This document shows, piece after piece, positions 1 to 6,091 of a stretch of DNA of 8,083 nucleotides. Below the pieces are notes generated by a model, which saw only the letters and a list, made by a program, of their open reading frames with translations, was not told where the DNA came from and searched no databases. The position numbers and the translations under genes were made by a program. The DNA comes from UBA6164 sp045107135 (GTDB lineage Bacteria > Patescibacteriota > Gracilibacteria > BD1-5 > UBA6164), in NCBI GenBank assembly GCA_045107135.1, contig JASFZI010000026.1, positions 1 through 8,083 on the forward strand. The letters are read 5' to 3'. Each line of letters begins with the position of its first letter. Position 1 is the stretch's first letter.

Positions 1-123
1 TACTCATCTTTTTGATTTTTGACTAAGTAAAACTGTCAATTCTTCAATTGTTGGAGCCTTAGCATTTTCACCAATAAACTTAGTAATAACATCCAATACG
101 TTTTGTTGTTTTTCTGTAAGCAT
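1..123 (-). CDS. lexA: LexA-type SOS repressor, N-terminal part (cut by window edge)
   Basis: Only the first 41 residues are in the window; the gene runs off the left edge. The start is the ATG read from 123 to 121 on the minus strand. The peptide begins MLTEKQQNVLDVITKF and continues with GENAKAPTIEEL and QKSKRGV, which matches the LexA N-terminal winged-helix pattern (LT.KQ..VL..I..FI..N..PT..EL...L...S). This domain binds operator DNA. The autoprotease domain that would confirm LexA is outside the window. The second glycine (of KRGV) is encoded by TGA. The promoter region just upstream holds tandem palindromes, as expected for an autoregulated repressor, and a Y-family polymerase, a typical SOS target, lies nearby. 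An alternative is another LexA-like winged-helix regulator lacking the protease domain. Confidence 0.72.
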
Positions 124-144
124 TTTTTATCAAAATTACAAAAT

Positions 145-172
145 AATATATACTGAGTATATACTAGAGTAT
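145..172 (-). promoter_or_regulatory. Promoter region of the lexA-like gene with two abutting palindromes (candidate operators)
   Basis: Two palindromes lie back to back: ATACTGAGTAT at 150-160 and ATACTAGAGTAT at 161-172, both of form ATACT-N(1-2)-AGTAT. Their junction forms a third palindrome, AGTATATACT, at 156-165. On the minus strand a TATATT box (150 to 145) directly abuts them, 21 nt before the ATG, so the palindromes cover the -10 to -35 zone, where a repressor would block RNA polymerase. LexA proteins normally repress their own gene, but the motif is neither the E. coli nor the Bacillus SOS box. The operator role is inference. Confidence 0.5.
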
Positions 173-195
173 TTATATGTCAAACTTTTTATTTT

Positions 196-229
196 AATAA
201 AAGGCTAGAAAAAAAATTAGTCTTTTATT
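196..229 (-). terminator. Intrinsic terminator-like hairpin after the small membrane protein gene
   Basis: Arms AATAAAAGGCTA (196-207) and TAGTCTTTTATT (218-229) pair over 12 positions with one G-T mismatch or wobble and a 10-nt loop. The hairpin overlaps the stop codon of the minus-strand gene at 225-554, the only gene pointing into it. The better T-tract lies on the plus-strand side, so it may act in both directions. It separates that gene from the lexA-like gene downstream. Confidence 0.5.
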
Positions 230-554
230 TTTTTCTTCATTTTTCTTTTAATATCTCAATTATATGGTTTTTAATATCTTTCATTTTATGTTCAATAATT
301 CTTTTTCTATAAAAATTTTGAACTAAATAAACTATTCATTTTCTTATTTTAATTACATATTTTATTTTTTTTCATGGTACAATTAATAAAAATCATACTA
401 CAAAAATAAATATTCATAAAAAAAGTGATCCTGGAAATAATGGTAATATTATAGGTATACTAGAAAGGAAAATTAAAAAAACTCAAATAATCAACCTAAT
501 AAAAAAAGGAATTTTTACTTTATGTCTGATGAATTCAAAAATTTTATGCTCCAT
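225..554 (-). CDS. Small membrane protein of unknown function, 109 aa
   Basis: This frame is open only if TGA is read as glycine; six of its seven glycines are TGA. It starts at ATG 554-552 and ends with TAA at 227-225. A basic N-terminus (about residues 1-20, KIPFFIR) is followed by two hydrophobic stretches around residues 21-41 and 43-60, separated by a PLFPGS turn, then a basic C-terminal tail (GKKIKYVIKIRK, later RKRIIEHKMKDIKNH). This suggests a two-helix hairpin in the membrane with a positively charged cytoplasmic tail. The layout resembles small PGPGW-type transmembrane proteins (two helices around a Pro-Gly turn), but the exact motif is absent, so no family is assigned. It is divergent from the Y-family polymerase gene and upstream of the lexA-like gene, with a hairpin between. 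No Shine-Dalgarno is visible; an AT-rich TATAAT lies only 3 nt before the ATG. Confidence 0.72.
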
Positions 555-646
555 TTATTATAATAAAAGTTCAAAAATATATTTTTATATTAAAACTATT
601 TACTAAAAAAGAAAGATTATTTTTATTAAATTTTGTTTTTATATAT

Positions 647-679
647 TATTGTATATAATCTGTATATATACAATATAAT
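647..679 (+). promoter_or_regulatory. Promoter with overlapping 11-bp inverted repeat, upstream of Y-family polymerase
   Basis: A perfect inverted repeat has arms 647-657 (TATTGTATATA read as T plus ATTGTATATA) and 665-675, with a 7-nt spacer. It overlaps a possible -35 (TTGTAT, 649-654) and touches the -10 box TATAAT (674-679). Repressor binding there would block transcription. A LexA-like repressor is encoded nearby, and GTATATAC-like cores occur at both sites, but the two operators are otherwise different, so shared control by LexA is unproven. Confidence 0.5.
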
Positions 680-689
680 ACTATTTATT

Positions 690-1901
690 TTGAAATTTAA
701 TAAATCCAAAAAACTTTTTGCTCATATTGATTGTGATAGTTTCTTCGCTGAATGTGAAATATATAAAAATCCCAAATTAAAAAATGAATATGTAATAGTA
801 TGAAATGAGATAGTAATTGCTTGTAATTATAAAACAAAAGCACTATGAATAAAAACTTGAACTCCTATTTGGGAGGCTAAACGAATTTTGAAAGATAATT
901 GAGTATTTTTACCTTCTGATCACAGGTATTATACTTTTATATCAGACAGATTAATGTTGTATTTAAAAGAGAATACTTTATGTATAGAACCATTTTCTAT
1001 TGATGAAGCTTTTTGTGAAATTACATGATTAGCCGAAATGAATAAAATATCATTAATAGATTATGCTAAAAAATTACAAATTGATATTTTGAAAAATGTG
1101 TGAGTTCCAGTTTCTATTTGAATAAGTAATACTAGAATAAAAGCAAAAATATTTTCAAAAATAAACAAACCATTTTGAGTATATATTTCTACCAATACTA
1201 TACAAGACAAGAATATTTTCACTTCTCTTCCTTTATCTATAGTCCCCTATATCTGAGCTAAAACTCAAGCGAAGTTTAAATATAGTTGTGATAATGTATA
1301 TGATTTCATAAATTTGTGATACTGGAAACTAAAAAAAATAATATGAAAAAATGCTACTGATTTACGGCTAGAGCTTAGTTGAGTAAATGCTTTTGTTGTA
1401 AAAAAAAATCACTCTGTTAAATCAATGAGTAGATGAAGAAGTTTTAATAAAAATATAACAAACAATAAAGATTATTTGAAAAATCAGCTTATATTAAACT
1501 TTAACCGGCTTTATGAAGAATTTGTAAATAAATGATTTGAATTAAAAACTATTTCAATATTTTTAAGAGATAAATCCCTTTATACTCACATATATAACTA
1601 TAGTTTTTTAGAACACACCTATTTAAGAAGTAAAATATTAAAAATTATTCTAGAATTATTTGAAGAAAATTATAATAATAATATTCTCTACAGAAGTACG
1701 TGAGTAGTTTTCAGTAATTTTATAAGCTATAAGCCATATCAAAGCAGTATTTTTGATAAACCTCTCAGAGACAAAATAAATCACTTAAAATTAGCAAAAA
1801 CTATTAATAGAATAAATAATAAATATTGATCTCACAAAATATGATTTTGAACTTATTTGTTGTGAGAAAAATCATTAGTAAAGTTAGGGATTAGAAAATA
1901 A
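690..1901 (+). CDS. Y-family translesion DNA polymerase (DinB/UmuC type), 403 aa
   Basis: This polymerase copies past damaged bases. The catalytic palm is clear: HIDCDSFFAECE (metal ligand Asp14) near the start and SIDEAF with Asp105-Glu106, the other two carboxylates. A thumb helix-hairpin-helix motif follows (VPYIGAKTQAKFK, around residues 188-200), then a little-finger region with KSMSRGRSF. The C-terminal tail (SSIFDKPLRD, then LAKTINRINNKYGSHKIGFG) resembles the UmuC-type C-terminal extension (DUF4113-like) rather than the usual DinB ending, so UmuC is slightly favoured. Length fits UmuC. The start is taken as TTG at 690, the only standard start in frame just before the conserved HIDCD; an ATG start would remove the catalytic Asp. 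The gene is only continuous with TGA as Gly, for example in SIGISNT and YIGAK. No umuD-like gene is visible next to it. Confidence 0.9.
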
Positions 1902-1930
1902 AAAAATATTGAAAAATATAATTATCAGAT

Positions 1931-1954
1931 ATAATTATAATAATTTATAATTAT
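1931..1954. repeat. A/T-only 10-bp inverted repeat in intergenic region
   Basis: Arms ATAATTATAA (1931-1940) and TTATAATTAT (1945-1954) are perfectly complementary around a TAAT loop. It lies 29 bases after the polymerase stop codon and before the response-regulator promoter. It lacks G/C pairs and a long T-tract, so it is a weak terminator candidate; it could also be a chance result of base composition. Confidence 0.35.
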
Positions 1955-1992
1955 TAAATTCAAAATTATGACTAAAAATATAAAAACACAAT

Positions 1993-2025
1993 TCTTACAT
2001 ATCTCTTACAATTAAAAAATATATT
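1993..2025 (+). promoter_or_regulatory. Promoter of the two-component operon with TCTTACA direct repeats
   Basis: TCTTACA occurs at 1993-1999 and again at 2004-2010, an 11-bp period (one helical turn). Nine bases later comes a -10-like TATATT (2020-2025), about 32 nt before the response regulator ATG. There is no TTGACA-like -35; the repeats occupy its place. This geometry is that of an activator box for OmpR/PhoB/PhoP-family regulators (B. subtilis PhoP recognises TTAACA-like repeats with 11-bp spacing; the E. coli Pho box has 7-bp repeats with a 4-bp gap, about 10 bp from the -10). The same element with identical spacing stands before the gene at 4307. Autoregulation is inferred. Confidence 0.68.
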
Positions 2026-2056
2026 TATTATAAGCTTATGTTTTACCAAAAAAATT

Positions 2057-2743
2057 ATGAAAATATTAATAGTAGAAGATAATGAACTACTTTCAAATAA
2101 TATAAAAACATATTTGAAACTAAAAAATATCGAAACAAAACAATTATTCACATGAACAGGTGTAAATTATGAACTAACATCACATAATTATGATTTAGTT
2201 ATTTTAGATATTTGATTACCTGAGGTTGATTGAATAGAAGTATGTAAGCAAATTAGAAATAGTTGAAAAAATATACCTATATTAATATTGACAGCTAGAA
2301 GTAAGATTGATAATAAAATATCATGATTTAATGCCTGAGCTGACGATTATTTGACAAAGCCTTTTGAATATGAAGAATTATTGATGAGAATTAACGCTCT
2401 TGTTAGGAGAGACTATACTGTAAAAAGTGAAAATATAAAACTTTGAGGAAAAGACCTAGGTGCGGCTTGACCGTGAAATATAGAATTAAATATAAATTCA
2501 AAAAAAATTACAAAAGATTGAAAAAATATACATTTAAGTCCCTTAGAACTAGATTTATTAATATATCTAGTTCATAATAAATGAAAAGTCATTTCTAAAG
2601 AAAAATTATTTGAAAAAATATGGTGAGAATATGATAATTTTAAAATGAGTAGAAATGTTGATGTTTATATATGATATATAAGAAAAAAGTTAGGAAAAGA
2701 AATAATAGACACTATAAGATGAGAATGATATATTATTAATTAA
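2057..2743 (+). CDS. OmpR/PhoB-family response regulator, 228 aa
   Basis: This is a DNA-binding transcription regulator activated by phosphorylation. The receiver domain (residues 1-115) has the acidic pair Glu7-Asp8, the phosphoacceptor Asp51 (VILDIGLPEVDG), Thr79 (LTAR) and Lys101 (TKPF), preceded by the usual GADDYL. The C-terminal winged helix (about 130-228) shows the OmpR-type pattern LSPLELDLLIYL, SKEKLFEKIWGE, SRNVDVYIGYIRKKL and a final IRGEGYIIN. Fifteen of 19 glycines are TGA, including the one in DG after the phosphorylation loop, in GADDY, and in the terminal RGEGY. Its ATG is 4 bases short of adjoining the kinase gene, so the two are co-transcribed partners. The twin TCTTACA repeats upstream are the probable binding site of this protein. 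The closest functional type (PhoB, CpxR, other) cannot be told from sequence alone. Confidence 0.95.
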
Positions 2744-2747
2744 TATT

Positions 2748-3929
2748 ATGGAAAATTATAGATTATTAGAAAAACATAAAAAGAGATTGAGTGCATATTT
2801 TGCATTATCTATTCTTTTATCTTTATGGGTAGTAGAATTTGTATTTTTAACGTCTACATTTTTTTGAAATAATTTCAAACTAGAAGACAAACTCAAAATG
2901 AAATACGAATGAGTTATAAATGTAATTAATAATTTAGATAATTATTCATTTAACAATAGTGATCCAACTATAAATACTATTCTAGAAAAATCTCTAGTTT
3001 GAGTTACTATTTTTAAAAATAAAAACAAAATATTATGAAATATTGATTCTTATAATTTATGAAATGATAATATTATATTAAACAGTAAAAGTTATAAATA
3101 TTACCAAGACACATATAACTTCAATAGTAATAACTATAAGATAATTATTAAAAGTGAAAATAAGTACTCATATCACTATATGCTTTTACAATATTTATAT
3201 TTTAGCTTATTTTCTCTTCCCTTTTTCATTATCTTTTTCTTAATATGATACATATTTGTTTGAAAAAATCTAAAACCAATAAAAGAAACTATTGATTCTC
3301 TTGAAACATTTAGTGGAAATATAAATCATGAAATGAAAACCCCTCTTACTGAAATCATTTCAACTTTAAGTCTTACAAAAGAAACAAAAAATAACTATGA
3401 AAAAGCAATTGATGATAGTTTAAATTCTGCTAAAAAATTAAATAAAATATTAGACTCAATGTTAGGAATAATCAATCTTGTTGATTCTTCTTTTAAAAAA
3501 CAAGAGATAAATATTATTAATGAAATTAAGGAAGTAATAAAAGAAAATAGTGATATTATAAAGGAAAAAAATATAACAATTCAATCAAAATTCAAAAATA
3601 AACAATACTACTTATACTCTAACAAAGAACACTTAAATATTTGTATTTGAAATATTATTAAAAATGCAATCAAATATTCATATAATGACTCTATTGTTAA
3701 AATAAAGTTTAAAAAGTGAGTATTACAAGTTAAAGATTATTGAATATGAATAGAAAAGAAAAATTTAAAAAATGTATATAAAAGCTATTTTAGAGAAAAT
3801 TATTCAGAAACATGATGATATGGATTGTGATTAGCATTAGTTAAAAAAATAATAGATATAAATAAATGGGAAATGAATGTTGAAAGCGAAAAAAATAAAT
3901 GAACAGAAGTAACTTTAATATTTAATTAA
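2748..3929 (+). CDS. Membrane sensor histidine kinase, 393 aa
   Basis: The partner kinase of the preceding regulator. A first membrane helix lies around residues 15-39, an extracytoplasmic sensor region of roughly 105 residues follows (Asn- and Lys-rich, with LVGVTIFKNKNKILGNID reminiscent of extracellular PAS/Cache strands), then a second helix around 147-172. The linker to the catalytic part is short (LKPIKETIDSLETF), without a full HAMP domain. The H-box is NHEMKTPLT with His194 as phosphorylation site. The ATP-binding domain has the N-box NIIKNAIKYS (Asn306), G1 box KDYGIGIE, an F-box-like YFREN, and G2 box GGYGLGLALVKK. Fifteen of 18 glycines are TGA, including those in the G boxes, so a standard-code reading yields only fragments such as the stretch 3333-3650. 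The start ATG lies 4 bases after the regulator stop; a lipoprotein gene follows 6 bases after the kinase stop. Confidence 0.95.
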
Positions 3930-3935
3930 ATTATT

Positions 3936-4169
3936 ATGAAATCTAAAATTTTTATCTTTACTCTAAGCTTATTAACAATATCATGATGTTCATTTGTGAA
4001 CGAAAATAATATAAAAGAATCTAATAATATAGATGTTGAAACTTTTCTAGAAACTGAAACAAATATAAAACAAGATACCTATATTAAAACTGAAGCAGAA
4101 ATTGAAGCAGAAAAACTAGAGGAAGAATTAAAAAAATTGATTGATATACTATTTGAAGTATCAAATTAA
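3936..4169 (+). CDS. Small lipoprotein in the two-component operon, 77 aa
   Basis: The product starts with a basic, then hydrophobic signal peptide (MKSKIFIFTLSLLTISGCS) carrying a lipobox LTISGC; Cys18 would be lipidated and become the mature N-terminus. The lipobox glycine is a TGA codon, so the protein is invisible to standard-code gene finding. The mature part of about 60 residues is polar, Glu-, Asn- and Lys-rich (repeated ETE, AEIEAEKLEEELKKL), and ends in a probable short amphipathic helix. No known family is recognised. It begins 6 bases after the kinase stop and is followed by a terminator, so it is the third gene of the operon. Location suggests an accessory sensor or inhibitor acting on the kinase at the outer face of the membrane, but that is inference; it could also be a simple output gene. 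Confidence 0.82.
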
Positions 4170-4187
4170 AATATAAACATAAAACTA

Positions 4188-4221
4188 AAAAAAATAATTT
4201 TTATAATAAAATTATTTTTTT
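4188..4221 (+). terminator. Intrinsic terminator ending the two-component operon
   Basis: A perfect 14-bp inverted repeat (4188-4201 and 4208-4221) with a TATAAT loop; the left arm begins with seven A and the right arm ends with seven T, giving the U-tract. It lies 18 bases after the lipoprotein stop. The pairing is entirely A-T, usual for this genome. The next promoter's activator box begins directly afterwards. Confidence 0.75.
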
Positions 4222-4225
4222 ATTT

Positions 4226-4258
4226 TCTTACACTTTTCTTACAAAAGAATAATATAAT
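4226..4258 (+). promoter_or_regulatory. Promoter of the coiled-coil gene with TCTTACA direct repeats
   Basis: TCTTACA at 4226-4232 and 4237-4243 (11-bp period), then exactly 9 bases, then a consensus -10 TATAAT (4253-4258). The layout and repeat sequence are identical to the element at 1993-2025 in front of the response regulator; the bases between repeats and around the -10 differ, which argues for selection on the box. No -35 hexamer is present. Predicted to be activated by the regulator encoded at 2057. The leader from the expected start point (about 4265) to the ATG is about 42 nt. Confidence 0.72.
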
Positions 4259-4264
4259 GCAATT

Positions 4265-4279
4265 AACCTCAAAAAGGTT
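4265..4279 (+). other. Small hairpin at the 5' end of the coiled-coil mRNA
   Basis: AACCT (4265-4269) pairs with AGGTT (4275-4279) around a 5-nt CAAAA loop, at about the predicted transcription start. In an otherwise A/T-only leader this G/C-containing stem stands out. It could stabilise the mRNA 5' end. It is short and may be chance. Confidence 0.3.
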
Positions 4280-4306
4280 TAAAATTTTATATATTAATAT
4301 TTTTTT

Positions 4307-5167
4307 ATGAAAAATATAACTAATAAAGCATTAGCTTTACTTTTAATTGCAATGTTAAGTTCTACATTTTTAGTTAGTGCTGATGAAACAGAAACTGAAG
4401 AAACAGAAACTCCTACAATACAACAAAATATGGAAGCTAGAAAAAAGGCTAGAGAAAATTATGAAGATGCTAGAAAAGAAAATATGGAGGAAAAAAAAGA
4501 AGCTAGAGAACGTTTAATGGAAGAACAAGAAGAAAAAAGAGAACAAGCTAAATTAAATAGAAAAACTTTTAGAGAAGAACAAGGTGAAGCTAGAGAAATT
4601 TTTACTGCACTTTCTGATGAAATGAAAGAAGAATTAAAAGAATTGAGAGATGAACATAATGAAGCAACTGAAGAATTAAGAGAAAAATTAAAAGATGATG
4701 AACTTACATTAGAAGAAAGAGATGAATTAAGAGCAGACTTAGATGCACTTAATGAAGAATATCATGAAAAATTAGAAGATACAGTATGAATGGATACAAA
4801 AGCATTTACTTACTTAGAAAAAAGAAAAGAATTAAATGAAAAAAATGAAATTTTAAGAGAAAAAGCTAAACAAGCTAGAGAAGCATATAGATGAGAAAGA
4901 GCAGAACAAATTGAAGCTCAAAAAGAATTCTACCTTAATAAATTAGCATTAGTTATCCCTAGAGTAACTGATTTTAAATTAGGAGATATTAGTAAAAAAG
5001 CTCAAGCTATGGTAATTATGATTGAAAAAAATACTAAAATTTCAGATGAAAAAAAAGATGAATTAATAGCTAAGGTTGTTTCTTTAATTGAAATATTAGA
5101 TGAAGAATTAGAAGATAGAGAAGAAGAAGAAGAAAATATTGATTTAGATGAAGCCTTAGAAGACTAA
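4307..5167 (+). CDS. Secreted, highly charged coiled-coil protein, 286 aa
   Basis: A Sec signal peptide (basic start, hydrophobic ALALLLIAMLSSTFLVSA) with likely cleavage after Ala25. The mature protein is almost wholly helical and charged: Glu, Lys and Arg dominate, with repeated blocks such as ARKKARENYEDARKEN and LRDEHNEATEELREKL, typical of a long coiled coil. Around residues 205-260 a less charged part (YLNKLALVIPRVTDF, later KAQAMVIMIEKN) may pack as a bundle, followed by an acidic tail. No cysteine is seen. It has only about four glycines; TGA 4787-4789 (residue 161) is one of them, so a standard-code reading wrongly ends at 4789 while the real stop is TAA 5165-5167. Its character recalls periplasmic or surface chaperone-like proteins such as Spy/CpxP, but no homologous motif is seen. 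Shared TCTTACA repeats make it a likely target of the neighbouring two-component system; a terminator follows immediately. Confidence 0.88.
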
Positions 5168-5177
5168 TTTACAACTT

Positions 5178-5219
5178 AAAAAAAGAATAGTTATGAAATA
5201 TATAACTATTCTTTTTTTT
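5178..5219 (+). terminator. Strong intrinsic terminator after the coiled-coil gene
   Basis: A perfect 17-bp stem (5178-5194 with 5202-5218), containing AGAATAGTTAT and its complement ATAACTATTCT, a 7-nt loop, and a run of eight T (5212-5219). It starts 11 bases after the stop codon. This is the clearest terminator of the window. Confidence 0.9.
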
Positions 5220-5274
5220 ATATATTTTTATTAATATACTATTGTAATCTAATAAAGTAATCATAAATTCATAT

Positions 5275-5302
5275 TTGCTTTATGTGAGTTTTAATGTATA
5301 AT
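5275..5302 (+). promoter_or_regulatory. Sigma-70-type promoter of the 200-aa protein gene
   Basis: TTGCTT (5275-5280) as -35, a 16-bp spacer, and TATAAT (5297-5302) as -10, about 40 bases before the ATG at 5343. It lacks TCTTACA repeats, so this gene appears to lie outside the two-component regulon. In so AT-rich a genome the match is suggestive only. Confidence 0.5.
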
Positions 5303-5342
5303 AAATATATTATATAAGTTTTATCTCATTATAACTCAAATT

Positions 5343-5945
5343 ATGGAAAAAAAATGACTAGATTGACAACCTTATTCAAGCAAACAAGAACTTAAAGAAG
5401 CAAATCAAAAATTTGTAAATAATCATCTTTGAAATATTAACCCAATTCTAATTAAATCAATAGAATCTACTAATACTCAATTATTATGATTGCTTGCTGC
5501 TGAACACGATAAAAGTAAACATATAGAACTTATAAATACATTTATATTTGATGTTAAGAATATAGATATATCATTAATAAGATCAAAAAATATTATTAAT
5601 CTGTGAAAAGAAGCAAAAATCTACTGAATTTATATTTTAAAAGGAGAACACCCATCAATAATTGAACAATTAAATATAAAGTATTCAACTTCTATAAGTA
5701 AGGAAATTGAATGATATCAGAAAAAAGATGAGACTCCTAATGGTAAACTAAGAAATAGATTACGTATTTTACACTGACTACTTGTAGAAGCAATTTTAGA
5801 TTGAGAATGAGATCTTATCATTGAGTTTTGAGATCTTATAGAAAAAAATTGATTTGCTATGATATGATTTGAAGTTTTGGAAAAAACTCTAGAAATCAAA
5901 AAAACTATGAAAACAAAAGCTGAAATAGAAACAGATAAAAATTAA
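5343..5945 (+). CDS. Protein of unknown function, 200 aa, cytoplasmic
   Basis: I do not recognise this protein. It starts at ATG 5343 and ends at TAA 5943-5945; 13 of its 15 glycines are TGA, so it disappears under the standard code. No signal peptide or membrane helix is visible. The sequence looks mixed alpha-helical and soluble: a polar start (GLDGQPYSSKQELKEANQKF), an apparently helical middle (LLGLLAAEHDKSKHIELINTF, IIEQLNIKYSTSISKEI), then a segment DGEGDLIIEFGDLIEKNGFAMIG that could be a beta hairpin, and a Lys-rich tail (EIKKTMKTKAEIETDK). The ISKEIEGYQ and SIIEQLNIKYSTS stretches loosely recall a helix-turn-helix, but not convincingly. It is monocistronic, with its own promoter and a convergent terminator shared with the pilin-like gene. 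Confidence 0.8.
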
Positions 5946-6021
5946 TTTTTCTTACTTTTCCATACTAATAATATTAACTGGGAAAAATTTCACAATAAAG
6001 ATTCTTCTTTTGAATGAATGA

Positions 6022-6052
6022 TTTAAAAAAAACTATAATATCTTTTTTTAAA
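6022..6052. terminator. Bidirectional terminator between convergent genes
   Basis: Arms TTTAAAAAAA (6022-6031) and TTTTTTTAAA (6043-6052) are complementary with an 11-nt loop. T-runs occur on both strands, so it can end both the plus-strand gene at 5343 and the minus-strand pilin-like gene at 6092. The stem is A-T only. Confidence 0.5.
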
Positions 6053-6053
6053 C

Positions 6054-6079
6054 ATAATAAGCCACTTTTGCTTAGTTAT
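6054..6079 (-). other. Hairpin just downstream of the pilin-like gene
   Basis: ATAATAAGC (6054-6062) pairs with GCTTA-TTAT (6070-6079, one bulged G) around a 7-nt loop. It lies 12 bases past the stop codon of the minus-strand gene. It has the only G/C pairs in this intergenic stretch but no direct U-tract, so it may protect the mRNA 3' end or assist the adjoining terminator. Confidence 0.4.
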
Positions 6080-6091
6080 AAATTTTAATAA

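Noticed and set aside
1968..2015. Tiny plus-strand frame of 15 codons before the response regulator
   Set aside because: It overlaps the TCTTACA repeats and lies upstream of the predicted transcription start, so it is unlikely to be transcribed from that promoter.
690..3929. Reading the TGA-interrupted polymerase, regulator and kinase as pseudogenes or frameshifted genes
   Set aside because: The interruptions are all TGA, in one constant frame and at conserved glycine positions; no TAA or TAG interrupts them.
4400..5160. Purine-rich, repetitive-looking stretch as a DNA repeat array
   Set aside because: It results from Glu/Lys/Arg codons of the coiled-coil protein; there is no regular repeat unit or spacer pattern, so neither CRISPR nor satellite DNA.
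5717..5899. Minus-strand open frame of 60 codons
   Set aside because: It lies antisense within the 200-aa plus-strand gene, which is continuous under code 25; composition and start context do not support it.
5951..5965. A third TCTTACA-like pair (CTTAC, then CATAC)
   Set aside because: Period is 10 rather than 11, the second half does not match, and no gene starts downstream on the plus strand.
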